From Pezicula radicicola (lineage: Eukaryota > Ascomycota > Leotiomycetes > Helotiales > Dermateaceae), in assembly GCA_003008705.1 (NCBI GenBank), contig PDUO01000032.1, positions 216,747-280,746 of the forward strand: a DNA stretch of 64,000 nucleotides, written 5' to 3'. Below the pieces are notes generated by a model. It did no database searches. It was not told the DNA's origin and saw nothing but the letters and a program-made list of their open reading frames with translations. The translations under genes and the position numbers were made by a program. Shown here in pieces: positions 33,192 through 44,499 of this stretch (positions are counted from its first letter, which is position 1; each line of letters opens with the position of its first letter).

Positions 33192-34254
33192 ATTTGTGAT
33201 TCAATAGAACGAACCAATGAAACATGAAACTGTTAATATTTATATCTTTACGCGACAGCAATTGTTACGCACCAGGTAAAAAGCCTTAAACATTTCCTAC
33301 ATATAATCGACACTAAAAGCCTAAAAGGCTGCTCTCCAACTCCCTAACCATAGTTTCTAGCAAATATATAAGATAGAAACAAGTAAAGATCACTCACTAA
33401 TGGCCAGTGTGATTAAATCGACAATCTTAGGAATAAGATAAGCGACCTGCTAATCTCTCAAAGAACTTTCAAGTAGTTCTCATACACTCTATCCAGCATA
33501 CTATATCTAACACCTCAACTCATACATAGCACAACAGTTTAAATCGAGCTCCCCTAAGAAACATTTTTTAACTTAAACCCCTTTTCTATGACCCATGATG
33601 TAACTCAAAACAAACATTCATTATACTAAACACACCAAGACAAATAAAAGTATATGACAGAGTAACTGTATATTATGGGATGTTTAGATATACTAATTAA
33701 TATTTCTAGTTAGTCTAGAATATTAGTGAAATTCATTGATTGTGCTTTATTTGTTTAGTCTGTTAGTGGTATGTAATTCAATCTATGGCATTGGTTAAAC
33801 TTAGAACTATGAGCTACAAGACCACTTTCAAGAATTTCAATAACCTTTAGCGCTATATTGATTTGAGAGCCTAACATTTGGTCATCCAGATTCATTTTTC
33901 AGCCCTCTGGGAACATGAAATGCTGAAAGTTCTAGATGGTTGATACAAGTGTCGAGTAGATCAAGATAGGACGACAAGATAGGGATTCTTGTAATGATTC
34001 GTCGATTATCAAATTCAATTCCATATCATACATTGTATACATAACAACATCCAAACCTATTAAACTCTCATTTTATGCTTTACATCTATGTCTTGCATAG
34101 TGGTATAAGTGGATATCAAACCCCAAAATGTCCGGCCTACCTGGGCCCCAGAAACTCCAGGAATAATGCACGCTACGTAAAGAAAAGAAAAAAGCACCCA
34201 ACAATCCAAAAGTCTATAAACCAGAAGGGATGAATATTTCATACAAGGAATCGC
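33192..34254. other. AT-rich convergent intergenic region
   Basis: This is the 3' flank of the isomerase gene (plus) and the GH76 gene (minus). It is AT-rich with frequent stops in every frame. I see no gene, tandem array or RNA in it. Confidence 0.65.
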
Positions 34255-35790
34255 TTATCCACTACCCTCCATGACCATGAAGAATCCGCCTCCCAAGACA
34301 GAAGCGAGGACTGCAACGGTAAGAAATCCGGCTCCAACTTTTTCACTTTGCGTGACTGTGGTTGTTGTTGCTGGGCCGGGAGTGCTGGAAAGTGCACTAC
34401 CGGCATTGGGATCTCCAACACTGGTACCACCAGTTGAGTTGGTGACTGGCGCAACCACGGGTTGAATGGAGACGAGACTAGAGTGTAGTGCACCAAGCGC
34501 ACTCATCTGCTGTCCAATACCTGTATTCCCATCAAAGGCCGCGCCTTTCGTCCATTGAAATCCACAGGCGGTTCCAGAGCTACCACCATCACATTGCTGC
34601 GCTGCGGCTGTAGCTGAAGCTGTCAAGCGAGGGACGATGGTTGAATAAGTGAATGGTGCAAGGATAGCTGTTTGGGCTAACCAGCCGCTGAAGTAGGCTT
34701 TGAAGGTTAGCTGATCGGCGTCGCAATTCCCAGTCTCTTCGCAGGCTTGCTCCATCAGGACCTTGTTGTCGTCGAAGAAGATGCTTGAGGCATTAAGAAC
34801 ACCTTCGACTCTTTCTTGCCACGTAGAGTTTCCATCGGTCTATCTTCTGTCAGCTGGTATAATCATTAGTCAGGATAGTAAAACATACAAGGTTGTACAT
34901 ATTTGCAGCTCCATGAAGATAGATGCCTGCATTGTAGGTCCATTGTAACCGGTCTATTGTCGAGCAGTTTTCGGTATCTGAGGATCCATCATAGATGTTA
35001 TAGTTCTCATCTATCAGATTGACAGATTGCTCCCATTCCCAAATCTTCTCGGCCCAATCAGAGTAGGTCGTGTTGCCAGTATATCTTGCCAGTCTCGCAG
35101 CTAGGTTGAAGAAGCAGCCATTGGCGATGCTGTTCTTGTAAGTAAATCCAACATTGAATGGAAAGATCTGCCACCGAAGACCACCTCCACATGTCGATGT
35201 GTCCCACCGGGAGGCCATGTCGTTAAATACACCTTGGGCTAGAGCGAGCCATTGGGGTTGATCCGCAGGTGGATTTGGGAAGTTGACTTCTGCTGCTAAC
35301 ATTGCTGCCATACCCCAAAAGCCTTGATCATCATTTCCCTCGTCCTTGGTCTGATTTGGTGGCATGTAGTCTCTGTCTGGGCCAACTTGGAATAGCAGTC
35401 CTTGTGAAGTAACATCATTGTAGCTGCTATCGCCGGTGTATCTCCAGTAATCCACCAATGTCATAAACATACCACCTCCCTCCCACCAAAATAGTGGAGG
35501 TGCAAGAAGGCCGGGTGTTTGTCCCTTGGCGATGTTAGTAGCGATCTTTCGCCTAGGAAATAAGCCTTGCCAACTTACTGTCTGGTTTCCGGTGTAATAT
35601 TGCATCATGCCAAAGGCGACTGTAGCGGCTGCATTCTTGACAGAAGCTATAAGTACATAAGAGTCAGAATCTTGGCCTCTCAAAGTACACAAGATATTCG
35701 GTACGTACAAACTGAGGTGACATCCAGAGTGATAGCAGCTACGCTTGGCGCGAGGAGCAGTCCCCGGAGCATTGTACTGAGACCCCGCAT
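34255..35790 (-). CDS. GPI-anchored GH76 endo-1,6-alpha-mannosidase-like protein (DFG5/DCW1 family), four exons (456 aa)
   Basis: Exons: 35709-35790, 35579-35646, 34889-35524, 34255-34839. Introns are 62, 54 and 49 bp; the 54-bp intron (GTAAGT donor, GCTACTAAC branch site, AAG acceptor) is in frame and lacks stops, so it can be mistaken for coding. Splicing gives [20 protein letters not shown], as in the family. A signal peptide is at 1-~20 ([14 protein letters not shown] at its end). The GH76 catalytic Asp pair is in GNDDQGFWG near residue 115, and conserved blocks include [20 protein letters not shown] and [21 protein letters not shown] Ser/Thr-rich tail and hydrophobic C-terminus suggest a GPI anchor. 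Dfg5/Dcw1 proteins are thought to transfer GPI-mannoproteins into the wall glucan, so the site of action is the cell surface. Confidence 0.92.
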
Positions 35791-36842
35791 CGTGATGTGT
35801 TTTTGTTATGGTTGTTGTGAATGTTGATTTTAAAAAAGAAGAAGAATGGGAATTAGTAGGTCTCTGTAGGTTCTGAGAAAGTAATCAAGGGCCCTGTCAA
35901 AGGGGGTGGTGGCAAGGCCAAAAAAATAAAGAATGAAAGAATGAAAGTCGTGAATCCAAGATTCTAATCCTATCCAGAGGCAAACAAAAGAAGACAGTCA
36001 CAGGCTGGCTGCTATTGTTGAGAAGGATTAGGATTGTTGTTGTTGACGTAGAAAAGCACCAGAAGGCCTCCAAGAAGCTTGAGAGAAAAGCTTGGTGGTG
36101 TTGCTCGCTTGGTATTGAGGTCAGCACCCAGGCACCCAGGTGTCGTCCAAAGGAGAGGACCATTTCATGAAACGCCCGTTACCTGAATTACGGCAATCGG
36201 TTGCGCCTGCCTTCGCATCCTGCTCACATCTTGCAGTGCGGTTCTCAGAATAGGAGCTTTTGACTTCAAAAGTGATGGGCATGAAACCTCTCGAGTCTCA
36301 TTTGGGCGAATCTTGACACAACCACCAGCCCCACGGACCCCAGCTTCTCCGGTTCGCCCCTCATGGTGGATAAACTTGCCCATGGCCAGGTGGAGGGGAG
36401 TGCTGCGACGCATTTTGTTGGACGTGAAAATTACATTATAAATGGAGTTGGTGGAGTTAAGGTTAAAGCTGGGAGTGCCCTTAAGTTTTAAAGTTGTGCA
36501 TGTCGTTGGTACTGTACCGATCTGGTAACGATCTGCCAGAAAGCTTGACTCGGATGCCAAGATCTTTGCCCCTGCTTTACAGTTCCGCTATGTATGGGTA
36601 ACATATGTCATGCTGTGAGTAGCTCACATTATTTCGCAATTTTGATTTGACTTCTTCAAATTAAGTCGAGAACCTACATAAGACTTACTACCACCATTTG
36701 ATTCTATCCTATCCAATCATTGTTTTCTACTTTCTCTTCCTTCCACTTGTGGCGATGCCTGTTTCACGTCTAGTATGCCAAATGCGCTTCGTTCAAACAA
36801 GGTCTATAACACAAAATCATTTTTATTTAGTTCACCACCACA
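35791..36842. other. Upstream region of the GH76 gene
   Basis: About 1 kb between the GH76 start and the ZPR1 stop, both on the minus strand. It holds a minus-strand frame of 131 codons (36165-36560) with no recognisable feature, and A-rich segments near 35833. I call no gene. Confidence 0.55.
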
Positions 36843-38402
36843 TCACCCATTACTCTCCTCTACCTTCTTCTCCCCGTCCGCTTCTAACTGCAGCCTCTTC
36901 TTCTCATCTCCAACCTCATCAACATATCCTTCAGTCTTCATATCACTCAATCCTAAATCCTCCTCTTCTTCCGCCGTCCGCTCATAATCCTCGCTCTCAA
37001 TCTGTGGATCCGGATCAGGACTGCATAGATTCTGCACGTAGCTGCTAGCTAGTGGATCCTTTAGCACGACTGTGAATTTTCTCTCTCCTTTAATGGCTTC
37101 GTTGATACCATCAAAGAACTTCTTCCAGTTTGTCTTGGCCTCACTATCCATTCCATCGCCCCCGACTCCAGAATCATCACCGACATCGAATATCTGTTGG
37201 TGAAGATCATCTCGAACTTGTGTTAATAGACCTTCGACGGTAGTGAATCGCCCACCGAGTGTACCCGGGTTGACCGAAAGGTTGAGTTCGGGACATTCGA
37301 GTGCACAAGATTCGGATTTCAGGATATCTCGTGCGAGATCTGTAGAGCTCTCAACTTTCAAGGTAATCATCTTTCCCTTTTCTGGTACCTCTCCACCAGT
37401 CTTGACCTCGTTGGAGCGGTAGCCGCAACTCTCACAAACTGTACTCATAATGACTACTTGCTTGAAATGTGGGATATCAACCATCTTCATGTGTGTGACG
37501 CAGTGGCGTGTGCAGCCGGGGCATGTGGCTGGGAAAGAGTAAACTTCGTTAGGAATGATATCGTCGTCTTCGAAAGAAGCAGCTGTAGGCTGGCCTGCTG
37601 TTGTTTCGGCGGGGGTCTCCTCGTCTCCAGCTCCAAGTCCAAGAGCTTCATTCTGTTCTGGCGTTCGCGCATACTCTACTCTCGCCAGTTTTCCCACACC
37701 ATCCTTCTGGTCTGGCTCAATCCAGGAATTTCCAGATGGATCGTCGAGCGATAAGCGGAATGGGAAGCTTTCACCAGCAAGCATCTTGCGACCCTTCTTA
37801 ATGATCTCTTCCAACGCCGCATATACCTCCGGATGCTGTTCCTTTCGCTCAGGTTGCTGAAGTTCAAGATCTTCCAAAATCATGGTCAGAAGTCCTTCCA
37901 CATTCGTAAGCTGTCCTCGTCCAGGTGGCACTTCAATATCTAGCTCGATGAACTTCACAGTGCAAGTATCGGACTTGACGACCTGTCGCGCAAAGTCGGG
38001 GGCGGATGTGAGGCGTAACTCGTACCTCGATCCCTTCTGCTGAATTTCTCCTGCAGACTGGATCTCGGTGTTCTTGAAACTGCAGTGCGGACAGTAGAAG
38101 GACATTATTATGATTTCGCGAAAGAAAGGTATGCGGGTGAGAAGTAGGCGTGTGATTCCCTGAGAAACCCATTAGTATTTACTCAAATATGCGAATGATA
38201 GGGCACATACATTTTCGCGACAGTTCATACACAAACTCTCTATCTCATCAACAACTCTCTGGTCATCCTCGGGCTGTGTCGTGTTGTCGCCGTTGACTGG
38301 GATTGCTTGGTTGACATCTTCTGCCTTCTTGCCTATACTATCAAAGAAATCGTCAAATGCCTTGCCATCTGGCTTGGGATCTTCTGTGTTTTGGGCTGCC
38401 AT
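36843..38402 (-). CDS. ZPR1: Zinc-finger protein Zpr1, two exons (502 aa)
   Basis: Exons: 38211-38402 and 36843-38159; the 51-bp intron joins CMNCREN to GITRLLLTRIPFFREIIIMS. Zpr1 is an essential eukaryotic factor that binds translation elongation factor eEF1A and helps its folding and nuclear-cytoplasmic signalling. Two homologous zinc modules are seen: CMNC...CPHC (residues ~58-90) and CPGC...CESC (~258-300), each followed by the alpha/beta domain containing the family block LTNVEGLLTMILEDL or FTTVEGLLTQVRDDL. The N-terminus is acidic (FDDFFDSIGKKAEDV) and the C-terminus is acidic/Lys-rich. Length is typical. The gene is head to head with the short-chain dehydrogenase gene. Confidence 0.96.
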
Positions 38403-39113
38403 TCTGTTGTAGTGTGTATGTTTCTCGAAAGCTGAATGTTGATGGAGGGGTATTCCGAATTTTATTTTCCCAAGTGACAGTGCCCCTCGAAGGCTGCACT
38501 AGCGCCGGTTGGAGAAGGCTGTGGGCGCATGCAGAAGGCCGTGGGCGCATGCAGAAGGCCGACGTCACTCCTGGAATCAAAGTGAAGGAAAGCCGGAAAA
38601 CAGGTGATTATCATACGAGATTTTTATATCCTCATGTTTTAAATCAACACTCGAAGACGATACTTTTTTGAATTTACCAAATCTTGGCCGCCATACAATA
38701 AAATGCCCATTTGTTATACTGGTGGGAGATTAGTGAGGCGCTGGCGCTGGCATTGAAAAATTGTCGAATTGTTTAGCGAGCGTTAGTCAGCAGCCCCTTT
38801 TATTGTCTCGAGGCTATTGCAATTACTCGGTTGCCAAAGAGTGTCGACGCACATTCAATAATTCTGATGTCTTTTCCTGGGAATAACCTGTGGAATACAC
38901 AGTTTGCAGTATATTATTCGATGTTGGAATAATCGTCTGATATGCGATTTCACTCTTTCGGATTTAGAGGAGTTAAGGGGAGTTAAAAGGGCTTCTAAAT
39001 TCACGTAACTACCTAAGGTATATCTGACATGAAGTGAAAACCTTTCAAGAAAACACCAATAAATCTTCGAAAGTCTGAGTCTATAGTGATTATCACCTCT
39101 AATAAATGACACA
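38403..39113. promoter_or_regulatory. Divergent intergenic promoter, ZPR1 and SDR genes
   Basis: 711 bases between two outward-facing starts. About 120-160 bp upstream of the ZPR1 ATG lie two tandem 20-bp units (38521-38560), followed by GACGTCAC, which looks like a CRE/ATF half-site. The SDR side is AT-rich. Confidence 0.5.
38521..38560. repeat. Two perfect 20-bp tandem units in the ZPR1 promoter
   Basis: The unit GTGGGCGCATGCAGAAGGCC occurs twice in a row, preceded by a partial copy (AGAAGGCT), and contains the palindrome GCATGC. Read directly. Confidence 0.92.
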
Positions 39114-40132
39114 ATGGCCACATACCCACCAGTCGTACCCCCAAACGGTCAGTTCTTTTCAACCCAACTCTCATAAACCAAAACCACTAACAAACCATCT
39201 TAGGAAGCAATTTCACCACAATCCTCCACAACGACACTTATCCAGCAATACAAGTAGATAAATCTGCCCATAAGGGACGCTCAATTCTCATCACAGGTGG
39301 CTCCAAGGGAATAGGACGGTCCATAGCCCTTTCATTCGCAAGAGCAGGAGTATCATCTATCGCAATAGCAGACAATTCCTCCTTCGGAACCATCGAAGAG
39401 GAATTAAAAGCAGCAGCAGAAAACACTGGTAATACAGCACCTAAGATCTTACTATTACACCTCGATGTAACCGATTCAAACACAATCACCCCCGCAGTAA
39501 AAACCATAGAATCGACCTTTGGAAGACTCGATATCTTAATCAACAATGCCGGATTCATGACACCAGCTCTCCCAGTAGTCACCTCGGATGAAGACTCATA
39601 TTGGAGAACCTTCGAGGTGAATTTCAAGGGCGTGTATCTTGTTACAAAAGCTTTCTTGCCACTGCTTTTGGAGACAGGAAGTGAGGATGGATTGAAGACT
39701 ATCATTAATATAAACTCGGTCGCTGCTCATAATTTGAGATTGCATGCTAGTGCATATGGTACGACGAAGTTGGCTGTTTTACGTTTTACGGAGTTTCTGA
39801 TGGCGGAGGAGGCGGGGAGAGGATTTTTGGCTTATTGTGTTCATCCTGGTGCTGTTATGACAACCTTGGCAGGAGCTATGCCTAAGGAAACACATGCTGG
39901 TGAGTTGGGTTGTTTGAGAGACTTATTTCTATGAATGGAATTTCTAATGTTGTACTTAGGTTTAACGAACAGGCCAGAGTTGGCTGCAGATACGATCGTT
40001 TTCTTGACGCAGGAGCGGAGGGACTGGCTGGCTGCAAGATATATAAATAGTACTTGGGATATGCCCGAGTTTTTAGCGAGAGAGAAAGAGATTGTCGAGT
40101 CAGATAAACTGAAGGTCAGATTAGTGTTATGA
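39114..40132 (+). CDS. Short-chain dehydrogenase/reductase, three exons (300 aa)
   Basis: Exons: 39114-39147, 39204-39899, 39960-40132 (introns 56 and 60 bp, both phase 1). It is a classical SDR: the nucleotide-binding motif TGGSKGIG near residue 40, the LLHLDVTD acidic turn, LINNAGF, the catalytic Ser in NINSVAAHN and the catalytic YxxxK in SAYGTTK. A late HPGAVMTTLA block precedes the substrate loop. The Asp after the second strand (IADNSS) would favour NAD over NADP, which is inference. The very short first exon encodes MATYPPVVPPNG. The substrate is unknown. The C-terminal part (LAARYINSTWDMPEF) resembles fungal SDRs of secondary or intermediary metabolism. Confidence 0.92.
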
Positions 40133-40884
40133 AAGGCTTATTTACAACAGATTTAGAGGCGTTGCTACTGGACAAAGGGTGAAAATTCATAGTTCATTAT
40201 TGGATACTGTGTAATCGGTCAGAGACGAAGAGATAGCGAGGAGAAGGATGGTGGAAGTGAAGCTGGCTGTTCATAAGTATGGAAGAGTCAATGTGAACAC
40301 TCGCTAAGCTCCTTTAGATAGCTTGATTTCTGATTCATAGTTTAGGACATAACACAAGAACTTTGAGAACACGATATGCAGCTGCCTATTCCAAATTCCT
40401 AGTCAGACTAAGGAAGAGAAACACCAAATCGGCCCTTCTAGGCCATTCATCAAAGCAAGAAGAGTAGAAACTTCATCTGTGTTACGGCCCCTAAATGACA
40501 CAGGTCTGCCAAGATCAATGTGATAGGAATTGCAACCCTTACCAGCAGTAAGCTGTACAACGGTCAAGCCTTGCTTTATCATTTCCTGATAGATGCCGGT
40601 GAAGGCTGCTGTATCAATAAGTAAGCATGCGCGAAACCGATGGGTTACATCCAGAGGTAACACCAGCAACAAACACTTCACCAGCAAGGCTGCAGATGCA
40701 TCCATTCGGTTTTCCCAATGCAAAGAAGGTGCAGGATTTGATATTGGGGCGCTCAGCTGAAAATATAGACCCCAAATATTTAACATATAAGGCGAACGTT
40801 GTCGGCCGAAATGATGATCGAGATACTTGAACCGTCAACTCCCTCCAGAAGCACGTGTTCTCCTCGTCATATACAGCAATAACG
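40133..40884. other. Intergenic region upstream of the membrane protein gene
   Basis: No gene is called. A 127-codon minus-strand frame (40403-40786) has a glycosyltransferase-like flavour in one short stretch, but no start, domain or conserved context was convincing. The rest is promoter of the plus-strand membrane protein. Confidence 0.5.
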
Positions 40885-42843
40885 ATGTCCGGTTACACTC
40901 CACCTACTGAGATCTTTAAGAATGGTTCACTCTTTGGCCAGTGGAGCCCTTTATTTGCGGTTTACCCAGGGAACGATCATGACCAGCAACTCAACCTGAC
41001 TATCTTCCCTAACAATATGGCATCCCTTGCGTTTAACGCGAATGTTATTGACATATCTGGGAACCTTGAACTCGCAGCGACACTCTTTGATCCTAATCGC
41101 ATTCGAATTCAAATAGTATGTTTATACCCGCTAAGTGGTCAATACGACACTCTCTCGTGGGCATTATTCTACGTCTTGCTAGTCTTCTCGCTAGTCTTCC
41201 GTCGCCATGTTTGGATATCCGTAGCAGCACTTGGAACTGCCATGGCATACGCGGCTGTAGCAGCAGTACACCTTTTCGCTTTGGTCGCCAACTTCAAATT
41301 CAAACTTCCACGAGTGGAAGAGGACGGAACAGACTGGAACGTGGAGTCTTCGGAACAGTATGGTGATGTAGACTTTATAGGCATCTTAGCCATCCTCCAG
41401 GCTTCAGCAATAATGCTGACTCCAATCCTTACGTGGTCAACATCCGTTCGAAAGCACCGAGCCCAGGCTGTCATCATCTATTGGGGAATCCTCATTTTCT
41501 CCGCTTTAGTGACAGCCCTGGTCTATGTCTTTAGGTCTTGGGAGCCAAACACAATACCTTCCTTTGCGTCCTGCGCTAGAGTTAAGGGGTGTGGTCCAGT
41601 GCCGGATACATTAACAACCGATTATTACAGCTGCTCTAAGTGCATTGATTTCTGTGGCACGTTCAGTCCTTCGGCACCTATGCGAGAAGGGGCAAATATG
41701 GTTCCGTATCTCTCCAGCAGCTTTATTGACCATACATTCGAACGCGACATCGTCCAGAACCTTGGCGCGATCAACGTCCTTGTATTATACTTTGTTGCTC
41801 CAAACGGTATCCTAGCTCTTCTGGAAAGTCAGTTTAGTCAAGAGGAAATACACAATGCTATTTTCTGTGCCTTGAATTCGGATGCTAGAATGTGGATTAT
41901 ATTCACCTTTGAAGGACAACGCAGAAGGAGAATACTATCGAGGCTCCGCATGGAAGATCTCAACACTAGACAGACCAAGTGGAAGAAGTGCCGCTACTTT
42001 TTCGCGAAAGGCGTCGCTGGGTCTTTCTTCATAGTAGCAGCCCTTCAGACTCTTCTCTATCCTGTACTCTTCGTTACAACCGTCGTCGCAAATGAATTTA
42101 TTATACAGTCCTTGCCCCGTAGCGAACATAGCGATGCTGTCGGAGCATGGGGCACTTGGGTAGGCGCGGCTTTGGTTCTCATCGCCACCATTATCGATAA
42201 GTATAACAAGGCATGGATGAAGTCGATTCTGGTAACGTTGGAAACAGGTTGGCGGGCCTTCAAGTGGGCGAAAGGAGACCGCCCCACGTTTCATGCCGTT
42301 AATAGAGAGAGGAGTATTCCGCGGAGAACCAAGCTTTTGTTCCTGGAGATTGTGAGCCCCTTGGTACATGGAGTGTACAGCATACGGGGTGCCCGGTGGA
42401 CTGCCATGACAACCTTGAAGTTTTTTCGAGTCTGGTGTAAGGACACGGAAGTCAAATCTCATCAGACCAGAGATGAAATTAGCCACGCATGGCTAGAGGC
42501 TGAAAAGAAAAGCCCTGGTGGAAAGCCAGTTTGCCAGTGTCGTATGTGTGAAGTTGGAAGAGAGAGAGAGAAAGGTAACAGCCAGAGTGGCGAGGCGGAA
42601 AGGAATGTGCAATTCGGTCTAGACAATCTCCACAAGCACACGGAGAGTAACTACGGGGATGAAAATGAGCTGGTACAGAGGCTATCAGAGGAGCCTGCGC
42701 CTTCGTCTCACTCAACCGATGAAGAACAACCGGAGTCGTCGGCTGTTGACAATCACAGCATACCAACTCAAGGACTGCAAATTCCAATGCAGCCCCTCGT
42801 CCACCAAAATACAGGCTCCTTTGAAAATCGCTTCATGTTATGA
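40885..42843 (+). CDS. Multi-pass membrane protein with cysteine-rich loop (652 aa), function unknown
   Basis: One exon. The frame stays open upstream to a GTG at 40855, but the first ATG is at 40885 (MSGYTPPTEIFKNG). The N-terminal ~85 residues look extracellular, with sequons such as NLTIF. About seven hydrophobic segments follow: near residues 88-105 (LSWALFYVLLVFSLVF), 108-138, 163-185, 195-218, 288-312, 375-405 and 420-440. Between the fourth and fifth lies a cysteine-rich loop (CARVKGCGPVPD, YYSCSKCIDFCGTF). The C-terminal ~200 residues are hydrophilic, with a CQCRMC cluster and a Ser/Glu-rich tail. I recall similar uncharacterised fungal proteins (LYPLSGQYDTLSWALFY-type block), but no known function. 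A receptor or transporter role is speculation. Confidence 0.83.
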   Translation: MSGYTPPTEIFKNGSLFGQWSPLFAVYPGNDHDQQLNLTIFPNNMASLAFNANVIDISGNLELAATLFDPNRIRIQIVCLYPLSGQYDTLSWALFYVLLVFSLVFRRHVWISVAALGTAMAYAAVAAVHLFALVANFKFKLPRVEEDGTDWNVESSEQYGDVDFIGILAILQASAIMLTPILTWSTSVRKHRAQAVIIYWGILIFSALVTALVYVFRSWEPNTIPSFASCARVKGCGPVPDTLTTDYYSCSKCIDFCGTFSPSAPMREGANMVPYLSSSFIDHTFERDIVQNLGAINVLVLYFVAPNGILALLESQFSQEEIHNAIFCALNSDARMWIIFTFEGQRRRRILSRLRMEDLNTRQTKWKKCRYFFAKGVAGSFFIVAALQTLLYPVLFVTTVVANEFIIQSLPRSEHSDAVGAWGTWVGAALVLIATIIDKYNKAWMKSILVTLETGWRAFKWAKGDRPTFHAVNRERSIPRRTKLLFLEIVSPLVHGVYSIRGARWTAMTTLKFFRVWCKDTEVKSHQTRDEISHAWLEAEKKSPGGKPVCQCRMCEVGREREKGNSQSGEAERNVQFGLDNLHKHTESNYGDENELVQRLSEEPAPSSHSTDEEQPESSAVDNHSIPTQGLQIPMQPLVHQNTGSFENRFML

Positions 42844-43662
42844 AATCTTCAACTTGGGGTAGGGAAATCATGCGGAAAGTATTTTATATTGGACAGTATA
42901 ATTGATACATCAGCTTCCTGACCCAGAGACTAGCCATAACGAAAGGCTTAGACCTGCCATCAATGTTTGGGACCTACGAGTAGAGGCCTTCGGCACTCGC
43001 ATAGATGTATCTCGGCATAGACAATTTCCGTACAGACAGCGGTACTTGTCCTATATCATATAGCCTATTAGTAGATGTAATGCAAACTTTCAAAGGCATG
43101 AAATATGCATGATCTTAATGAATATCAGAGGATTGGCTCGTTGTATAAAATTTGAAATCACTTGAAAAATCACCCATAACGGATGACCCAACTTATATCA
43201 TGGATAGAACAAACTCATCATATAAACCAGAGGGGAATTCGAAATAACAAATTGAAATTGTAGGGGAGACTAACAGTGTTTTTTACTCCTCATGTACTCC
43301 TCGTGCTTAGTATTTAGAACCTGATAAGATAACAGCTCTAATCGTTAGTGCTTGTGGATGAGACCAGCTGAGTTTGGGTTACTATCAAGAATCTTTGAAG
43401 TATGTTAGTGAGAAAACTGTCAAATCAATCGTTTAATAAATCTGGGAATGTTTGTGTTGCTCATACTAAAAATATGGTATTTCTCATCAACGACCCGAAG
43501 GCTATATGAGTGGTGCATGAACTCGAGTATAATCATTGCAAGTTAAGAAAGTAAGAGGAAGTCAAGTACTGACCTGTGAGTTGAGCTTGTTCAAGAGCTT
43601 CAATAGCATCGTGTATGCTGAATGTGCCTTGAGTGTCTTGGCGCATGACATGGTGGGAACGT
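42844..43662. other. Convergent intergenic region, AT-rich
   Basis: 3' flanks of the membrane protein (plus) and the RNase P/MRP subunit (minus). I see no gene, RNA or repeat array. Confidence 0.6.
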
Positions 43663-44217
43663 TCAGGGTCTTTTCATCAAATCCATTAGGTCCAACCCAA
43701 ATCCAGAGTTGCCTGACTCTGCTGCTTTATGCTTTGCGAGGATAGCATTAAGACCACTAGCCTTCCTCGACTTGGCCCTCTTCTTGCTGCTAGCGTTCGT
43801 CGACGGCGCAGCGCTGGGTGTCACAAATTGCTGCGCAGATTCTAGGTGCTTCTTACGTCTAGCAGGCATCGTCGGCGGGTTGAGGCGTTGTCTAGTCTTA
43901 TTTCCACAGGGCCCACACGAATAAACCATTGTTTTTGATGACTCCGCCTTAGATACCTTTTCGTCACTAGCAGTCTTCCGTCGTCGAATCTTTGTTGATT
44001 CGTATTCCAATGTAGCTGTCCAGCCCAGTATCATAATGGTACCACATGCACCACATACCTCTCGTTTCTGAGCTTCTGTTTGCTCGACGTTATTCTCAAA
44101 CATAAAGGAGTTGCATTCTGTCATGTAGGATCTCGAGATCGCCGGTGATTTCAATGCAAGTTCGTAAGCAGAGTTATTTAGGTGGCGGAGATGAGCCGAT
44201 ACCGCTTGAGATGCCAT
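43663..44217 (-). CDS. RNase P/RNase MRP protein subunit, Rpr2/Snm1/Rpp21 family (184 aa)
   Basis: Single exon from the ATG at 44217. The family's rubredoxin-like zinc site is present: CGACG near residue 55 and CGPCG near residue 101, separated by a basic segment (STKIRRRKTASDEKV), and preceded by helices with LRHLNNSAYELAL. The C-terminal third is basic and Ser/Ala-rich (SKKRAKSRKASG), suited to RNA binding. The protein should join RNase P (tRNA 5' maturation) or RNase MRP (rRNA processing) in the nucleus; whether it is the Rpr2 or the Snm1 orthologue cannot be decided here. It is head to head with DBR1, another RNA-processing enzyme. Confidence 0.85.
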   Translation of the reverse strand: MASQAVSAHLRHLNNSAYELALKSPAISRSYMTECNSFMFENNVEQTEAQKREVCGACGTIMILGWTATLEYESTKIRRRKTASDEKVSKAESSKTMVYSCGPCGNKTRQRLNPPTMPARRKKHLESAQQFVTPSAAPSTNASSKKRAKSRKASGLNAILAKHKAAESGNSGFGLDLMDLMKRP

Positions 44218-44467
44218 GGTTGAATATGTGTTGTGGTAGTAGGAGAATCTAAAGTTAGTTCTGTTCTGCAGAAACTTTCCATAGGAATAGTCTTGAGGTT
44301 ATTAGGCGCAACCAACAAGAAGAGCTCTCCATTGATGACACTCGAGGTATGATCTAGATGGAACATCCAAGGAGGCTTAACGGTGATTGTGGTTTATGGT
44401 GATTGTTGGAAGAGGAAGGAGGGATGCTGAAGAAAGAAAAAAAAAAAGTTTAAGCTCGTGAGGCGGC

Positions 44468-44491
44468 CGCTTGAGCGCTTGAGCGCTTGAG
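44468..44491. repeat. Octamer CGCTTGAG x3
   Basis: Three perfect tandem copies directly after a GCGGCCGC palindrome in the shared promoter. Read directly. Confidence 0.9.
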
Positions 44492-44499
44492 AAAATAGG

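Noticed and set aside
36165..36560. 131-codon minus-strand frame between GH76 and ZPR1 genes
   Set aside because: No start context, domain or conserved pattern; it lies in the likely promoter of the GH76 gene.
40403..40786. 127-codon minus-strand frame with a short ALG13-like stretch
   Set aside because: Resemblance is limited to about 20 residues, with no catalytic motif and no coherent exon structure; not enough even for a pseudogene.
40855..40884. Ten-residue extension of the membrane protein
   Set aside because: The first codon is GTG; the first ATG at 40885 is the likely start.
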